A stretch of 64,000 bases of DNA from positions 333,141-397,140 of the forward strand of contig NZ_JH414506.1 of assembly GCF_000238075.1 (NCBI RefSeq), written 5' to 3'. Below, piece by piece: positions 61,157 through 64,000 of the stretch. Origin of the DNA: Oribacterium asaccharolyticum ACB7 (GTDB lineage: Bacteria; Bacillota; Clostridia; Lachnospirales; Lachnospiraceae). Each line of letters starts with the position of its first letter. Within the stretch, counting starts at the first letter, position 1. A program made the translations under genes and the position numbers. Below the pieces are notes generated by a model, which saw nothing but the letters and a program-made list of their open reading frames with translations, did no database searches and was not told where the DNA came from.

Positions 61157-62521
61157 CTATATCATTTCTTCCGGCTTAAACACTTCATCAAACTTCTCTT
61201 CCGTCAAGAAACCAAGCTGTAGGCAGGCCTCTTTTAAAGAGATGTTTTCCTGAAAGGCCTTTTTCGCTGTCTTCGCCGCATTTTCATAGCCAATGTAGGG
61301 ATTCAAACAGGTTACAAGCATCAGAGAACGGTGAAGGTTTTCCCGCATTTTCTCTTTGTTCGCCTTGATGCCTACAACACAGTTCTGATTAAAGGACAGC
61401 ATAGCATCGGAAAGTAGGCGAACGGACTGCAAAAAGTTGTAGATACACACCGGCATATATACATTTAGCTCAAAATTCCCTTGAGAAGCCGCCATGCCCA
61501 CCGCCACATCATTAGCCATGACTTGAACGGAAACCATGGTAAGCGCTTCGCATTGGGTGGGATTGACCTTTCCCGGCATAATAGAGCTTCCCGGCTCATT
61601 TTCCGGAAGGAAAATTTCCCCAAGGCCGCATCTTGGACCGCTACCCAGCCATCTGATATCATTGGCTATTTTCATAAGATTCGCAGCCAGGGCTTTCAAT
61701 GCACCGTGGGCAAAAACAAGCTCATCCTTCGCCGTAAGAGAATGAAATTTATTGGCTGCAGTTTTAAAATCTTTATTTGTAAGTTCAGAAACCGCTTTTG
61801 CCACTTCCAAGTCGAAGCCTTTAGGGGCATTGAGTCCCGTTCCCACCGCAGTTCCCCCAAGAGCCAGCTCCCGGAGTCCGGGAAGACTTAATTGCAGCAT
61901 CTCCTTCGATTTTTCGAGCATCACTTTCCAACCGCTGATTTCCTGAGAAAAGCTAATCGGGGTGGCATCCTGTAAGTGAGTCCGACCTGTTTTCACAATG
62001 CCTTCATTTTCCTGCATAAGTCTTTCAAAGGACTGAATGAGGGTATCCAAACTTGGAAAAAGCCTCTCCTCGATTTCCAAGGCTGCTGCAATATGCATGG
62101 CTGTTGGGAAGGTATCATTGGAGCTTTGGGACATATTGGCATGGTCATTCGGATGCAAAAGTTTTTCTCCTGCCATTTCATTTCCCCGATTGGCAATGAC
62201 TTCGTTTACATTCATGTTGGACTGGGTTCCGCTTCCGGTCTGCCATACCACAAGAGGAAAATGCTCGTTGAGTTTCCCCTCCAAAATCTCATCACATACG
62301 CCGGAAATCAAAGTTTTGCGTCTTTCATCCAGTTTGCCAAGGCGATTATTGGCGATTGCCGCCGCCTTTTTTAAAATGGCAAAGGCACGAACAATCTCAG
62401 TGGGCATCTTCTCCGTTCCTATTTTAAAATTCTCAAAGCTTCTCTGGGTTTGTGCCCCCCAGTATTTCTCCACCGGAACCTGCACTTCCCCCATGGAATC
62501 GTGTTCTGTTCTATAGTCCAT
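61157..62521 (-). CDS. fumC: Fumarate hydratase, class II
   Basis: About 454 residues from the ATG at 62521 (GGAGG nearby). Class II signatures are complete: [20 protein letters not shown], the [10 protein letters not shown] region with [11 protein letters not shown], and [18 protein letters not shown]. It interconverts fumarate and malate. With malic enzyme downstream it links fumarate to pyruvate, useful for anaerobes that ferment C4 acids. Sequence and length are as expected. Confidence 0.94.
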   Translation of the reverse strand: MDYRTEHDSMGEVQVPVEKYWGAQTQRSFENFKIGTEKMPTEIVRAFAILKKAAAIANNRLGKLDERRKTLISGVCDEILEGKLNEHFPLVVWQTGSGTQSNMNVNEVIANRGNEMAGEKLLHPNDHANMSQSSNDTFPTAMHIAAALEIEERLFPSLDTLIQSFERLMQENEGIVKTGRTHLQDATPISFSQEISGWKVMLEKSKEMLQLSLPGLRELALGGTAVGTGLNAPKGFDLEVAKAVSELTNKDFKTAANKFHSLTAKDELVFAHGALKALAANLMKIANDIRWLGSGPRCGLGEIFLPENEPGSSIMPGKVNPTQCEALTMVSVQVMANDVAVGMAASQGNFELNVYMPVCIYNFLQSVRLLSDAMLSFNQNCVVGIKANKEKMRENLHRSLMLVTCLNPYIGYENAAKTAKKAFQENISLKEACLQLGFLTEEKFDEVFKPEEMI

Positions 62522-62690
62522 TTCTTTTCCTCCATACAGCATTTACAACAGGAAAATCACTTCGGATAGATTTTATCAAAAAAATGGCTGACGGAACAGG
62601 CTGGATTCTATTGGATTCTTTAATTTCCACCGGAGCATTCTTTGGATGTCATTTTGTAAAATTCTTCAGATGTCTTTTTGTAAAATATAC

Positions 62691-62737
62691 TTGACATATC
62701 AAAAACAAGGTGTATATTATTCATGTAAAGTATTTAC
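62691..62737 (+). promoter_or_regulatory. Promoter and palindrome before the membrane protein/XRE pair
   Basis: TTGACA (62691-62696) and TATATT (62713-62718) are spaced by 16 bases. GTAAAGTATTTAC (62725-62737), an inverted repeat GTAAA/TTTAC, follows just downstream, where a repressor would block transcription. The XRE regulator encoded at 63327 is the obvious candidate. Confidence 0.6.
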
Positions 62738-62803
62738 GACATTTTATAATATATATTGCTTTCGTCAAAGAGTAAGAAAGTAAAGAAATGAAAGGAGTTT
62801 TCG

Positions 62804-63318
62804 ATGAATTATTTTAACTTAGGAATCGCTGTAGGTTTTTTTGCCAGTTCCCTCTTAGTTCTCTTTCGAAACAGATTGAGTAAGAAACAACAGGATTGCT
62901 ATGATGAAAGGCAGGTAATCGTCCGCGGGAAGGCCTATCAATACGCTTTTTTCACCACCATGGGACTCCTCATGCTGTACGCTGCTTTTGCCGAGCCGAT
63001 TGAGAAATATTTGGAAGCCGGGATTATTCCCCTTGCCATTCTTCTTTTCTCGGGACTGATCCTCATGGGATACTGCCTTTTCCACGATGCCTTCTGGGGG
63101 CTTAGCAATAAAAAAATAAAAGGATTGCTGTTACCGTATGGGCTCTGTTCAGTGTACTGAACGTCTTTAACACCGTAGAGAATATCTCTCCCGATAAAAT
63201 ATGGATTGCCGGAAGGCTCAGCAGCCGCTTTATGCTTCCTCTCCTTCTCAGTATCTTTTTTGCTATTGCCCTAATTCTCATGGTACTGAAGGATCGAATG
63301 AAGAATGATGAAGAGTGA
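62804..63318 (+). pseudogene. Membrane protein with a one-base frameshift in an A tract
   Basis: The frame starts after AAAGGAG at 62804 and reads MNYFNLGIAVGFFASSLLVL with three further helices to LSNKKIKG, then stops at 63160. The right continuation lies in another frame from about 63120: IAVTVWALFSVLNVFNTVEN and on to LKDRMKNDEE, stopping at 63318. One extra A in the seven-A tract (63110-63116) would restore a protein of about 170 residues. It may be a real mutation, phase variation or a sequencing error. It pairs with the XRE gene, as similar genes do elsewhere. Confidence 0.75.
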
Positions 63319-63326
63319 GGTGAAAA

Positions 63327-63530
63327 ATGAAGAATCTTCGTTTAAAATCCGCTAGAGCGGGAAAAGATCTGTCTCAACAGGAGCTTGCGGATCTGGTAGG
63401 CGTCAGCAGGCAAACCATCAATGCCATAGAAAAAGGGGACTATAACCCTACCATCCGCCTCTGCCTCGCCATTTGTCATGTACTAGGGAAAACATTGGAT
63501 GAACTATTCTGGGAAGAAGAGGATAGTTAG
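63327..63530 (+). CDS. XRE-family transcriptional regulator
   Basis: A 67-residue protein, one helix-turn-helix domain: RLKSARAGKDLSQQELADLV with GVSRQTINAIEKGDYNPTIR and the end LGKTLDELFWEE. This compact form (YozG-like) usually controls the gene for a small membrane protein in the same operon, here the frameshifted gene eight bases upstream. GAGGTG lies before its ATG. Confidence 0.88.
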   Translation: MKNLRLKSARAGKDLSQQELADLVGVSRQTINAIEKGDYNPTIRLCLAICHVLGKTLDELFWEEEDS

Positions 63531-63614
63531 CTGCAAAAAAAAGGAGCTGTGAATAATTAAAATAATAAAGGGATTCTTTGCAATATAGGTCTGAATGAGG
63601 GGTAGTCTGAGCCC

Positions 63615-63659
63615 GATACTTGCGAAAAATAAGAGAAACGCAGTTTTTCGCTTAGTATC
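63615..63659. repeat. Imperfect hairpin before the 117-bp repeats
   Basis: GATACT-T-GCGAAAAA (63615-63629) pairs with TTTTTCGC-TT-AGTATC (63644-63659) with one bulge. It stands 11 bases before the first 117-bp repeat and may belong to the same element or terminate the XRE transcript. Confidence 0.45.
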
Positions 63660-63669
63660 CGTTACGTAA

Positions 63670-64000
63670 GGACAAACTTTTCATCAGAAAAGTTGTCCTG
63701 TACAAGACCAAGGCCCGCAGGGACTTGCTTTGCGAAGCAAAGTGAGCAGTGGACTACAAGTCCACGCTCAGTCAACGAAGTGAAAAGGACAAACTTTTCA
63801 TCAGAAAAGTTGTCCTGTACGAGACCAAGGCCCGCAGGGACTTGCTTTGCGAAGCAAAGTGAGCAGTGGACTACAAGTCCACGCTCAGTCAACGAAGTGA
63901 AAAGGACAAACTTTTCATCAGAAAAGTTGTCCTGTACGAGACCAAGGCCCGCAGGGACTTGCTTTGCGAAGCAAAGTGAGCAGTGGACTACAAGTCCACG
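63670..64000 (+). repeat. Tandem 117-bp repeat, three copies, running off the window
   Basis: Units begin at 63670, 63787 and 63904 with GGACAAACTTTTCATC; the last is cut by the window edge. The first two differ by about one base (TACAAGACC against TACGAGACC). Each unit contains several hairpins: GGACAA.CTTTTC/GAAAAG.TTGTCC, TTGCTT/AAGCAA and GTGGACT/AGTCCAC. The minus strand stays open because 117 is divisible by three, but no real gene is indicated. Confidence 0.85.

Noticed and set aside
63662..63892. Minus-strand open frame through the 117-bp repeats
   Set aside because: The frame stays open only because the repeat length is divisible by three; it has no ribosome-binding site and no protein-like family pattern.
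63670..64000. Possible CRISPR array
   Set aside because: The 117-bp units follow each other without unique spacers and no cas genes are present.

Overview
The window looks like a chromosome segment of a low-GC Gram-positive anaerobe, most likely a member of the Clostridia close to Lachnospiraceae. Evidence is protein style, strong AGGAGG-type ribosome-binding sites, TTG starts, and families such as DUF3791, AbiE, Lsa-type ABC-F and ECF transporters. The genus cannot be fixed from sequence alone. No rRNA, tRNA or CRISPR array was seen. Most of the window is accessory DNA; housekeeping-type genes (a DEDDh exonuclease, M32 carboxypeptidase, malic enzyme, fumarase) gather at the right end.

Left part (1-22.7 kb): the start of a G3E/CobW GTPase and a decayed IS110 transposase, then a Tro/Znu-type metal ABC operon (1646-5354). 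Its last permease is fused to a winged-helix domain, and it is bracketed by two near-identical copies of one membrane-protein gene (804-1385 and 5631-6212). The second copy belongs to locus A (5631-12620): TetR regulator, two exporter-fold ABC half-transporters, and a complete ECF module (double ATPase, EcfT, Trep_Strep-type S component). Next come a conjugation TraG remnant, a UPF0718 permease and a TPR-like membrane protein. Locus B (15138-22603) follows: a divergent AraC regulator, then S, T, A, ABC, ABC.

Middle (22.7-57 kb): an almost entirely minus-strand mosaic of small genes of immunity, toxin-antitoxin and stress type. It contains a DUF4143 ATPase, nitroreductase/HxlR, two DUF3791 pairs, AbrB/CPBP/DUF1016, an AlkD-like protein and its fragments, GNATs, a Bro-N protein, two AbiE pairs, an Lsa-type ABC-F protein, a shortened RhuM, a methyltransferase and a siderophore-esterase-like hydrolase. 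Duplicated gene pieces and shared intercistronic leader sequences show repeated recombination. Locus C (38199-45534: AraC, then S, T, A, ABC, ABC) sits inside this mosaic.

The central observation is that one five-gene transport module occurs three times in about 40 kb. The copies have different regulators (TetR, AraC, AraC), different gene order (A is ABC-ABC-A-T-S; B and C are S-T-A-ABC-ABC) and visibly different base composition, which suggests separate acquisition. An inverted repeat TTAG-N6-CTAA lies at the promoter of the metal ABC operon and upstream of all three modules. From memory, the equibactin siderophore locus of Streptococcus equi carries the same transporter set. I infer that the three loci import metal chelates (siderophores or haem) under metal control. 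There is no siderophore synthetase in the window, so scavenging of foreign chelates is the likely use.

Right end (57-64 kb): a RelB/PIN toxin-antitoxin pair, central-metabolism genes, a membrane-protein/XRE pair whose membrane gene has a one-base frameshift in an A tract, and the start of a 117-bp tandem repeat running off the window.
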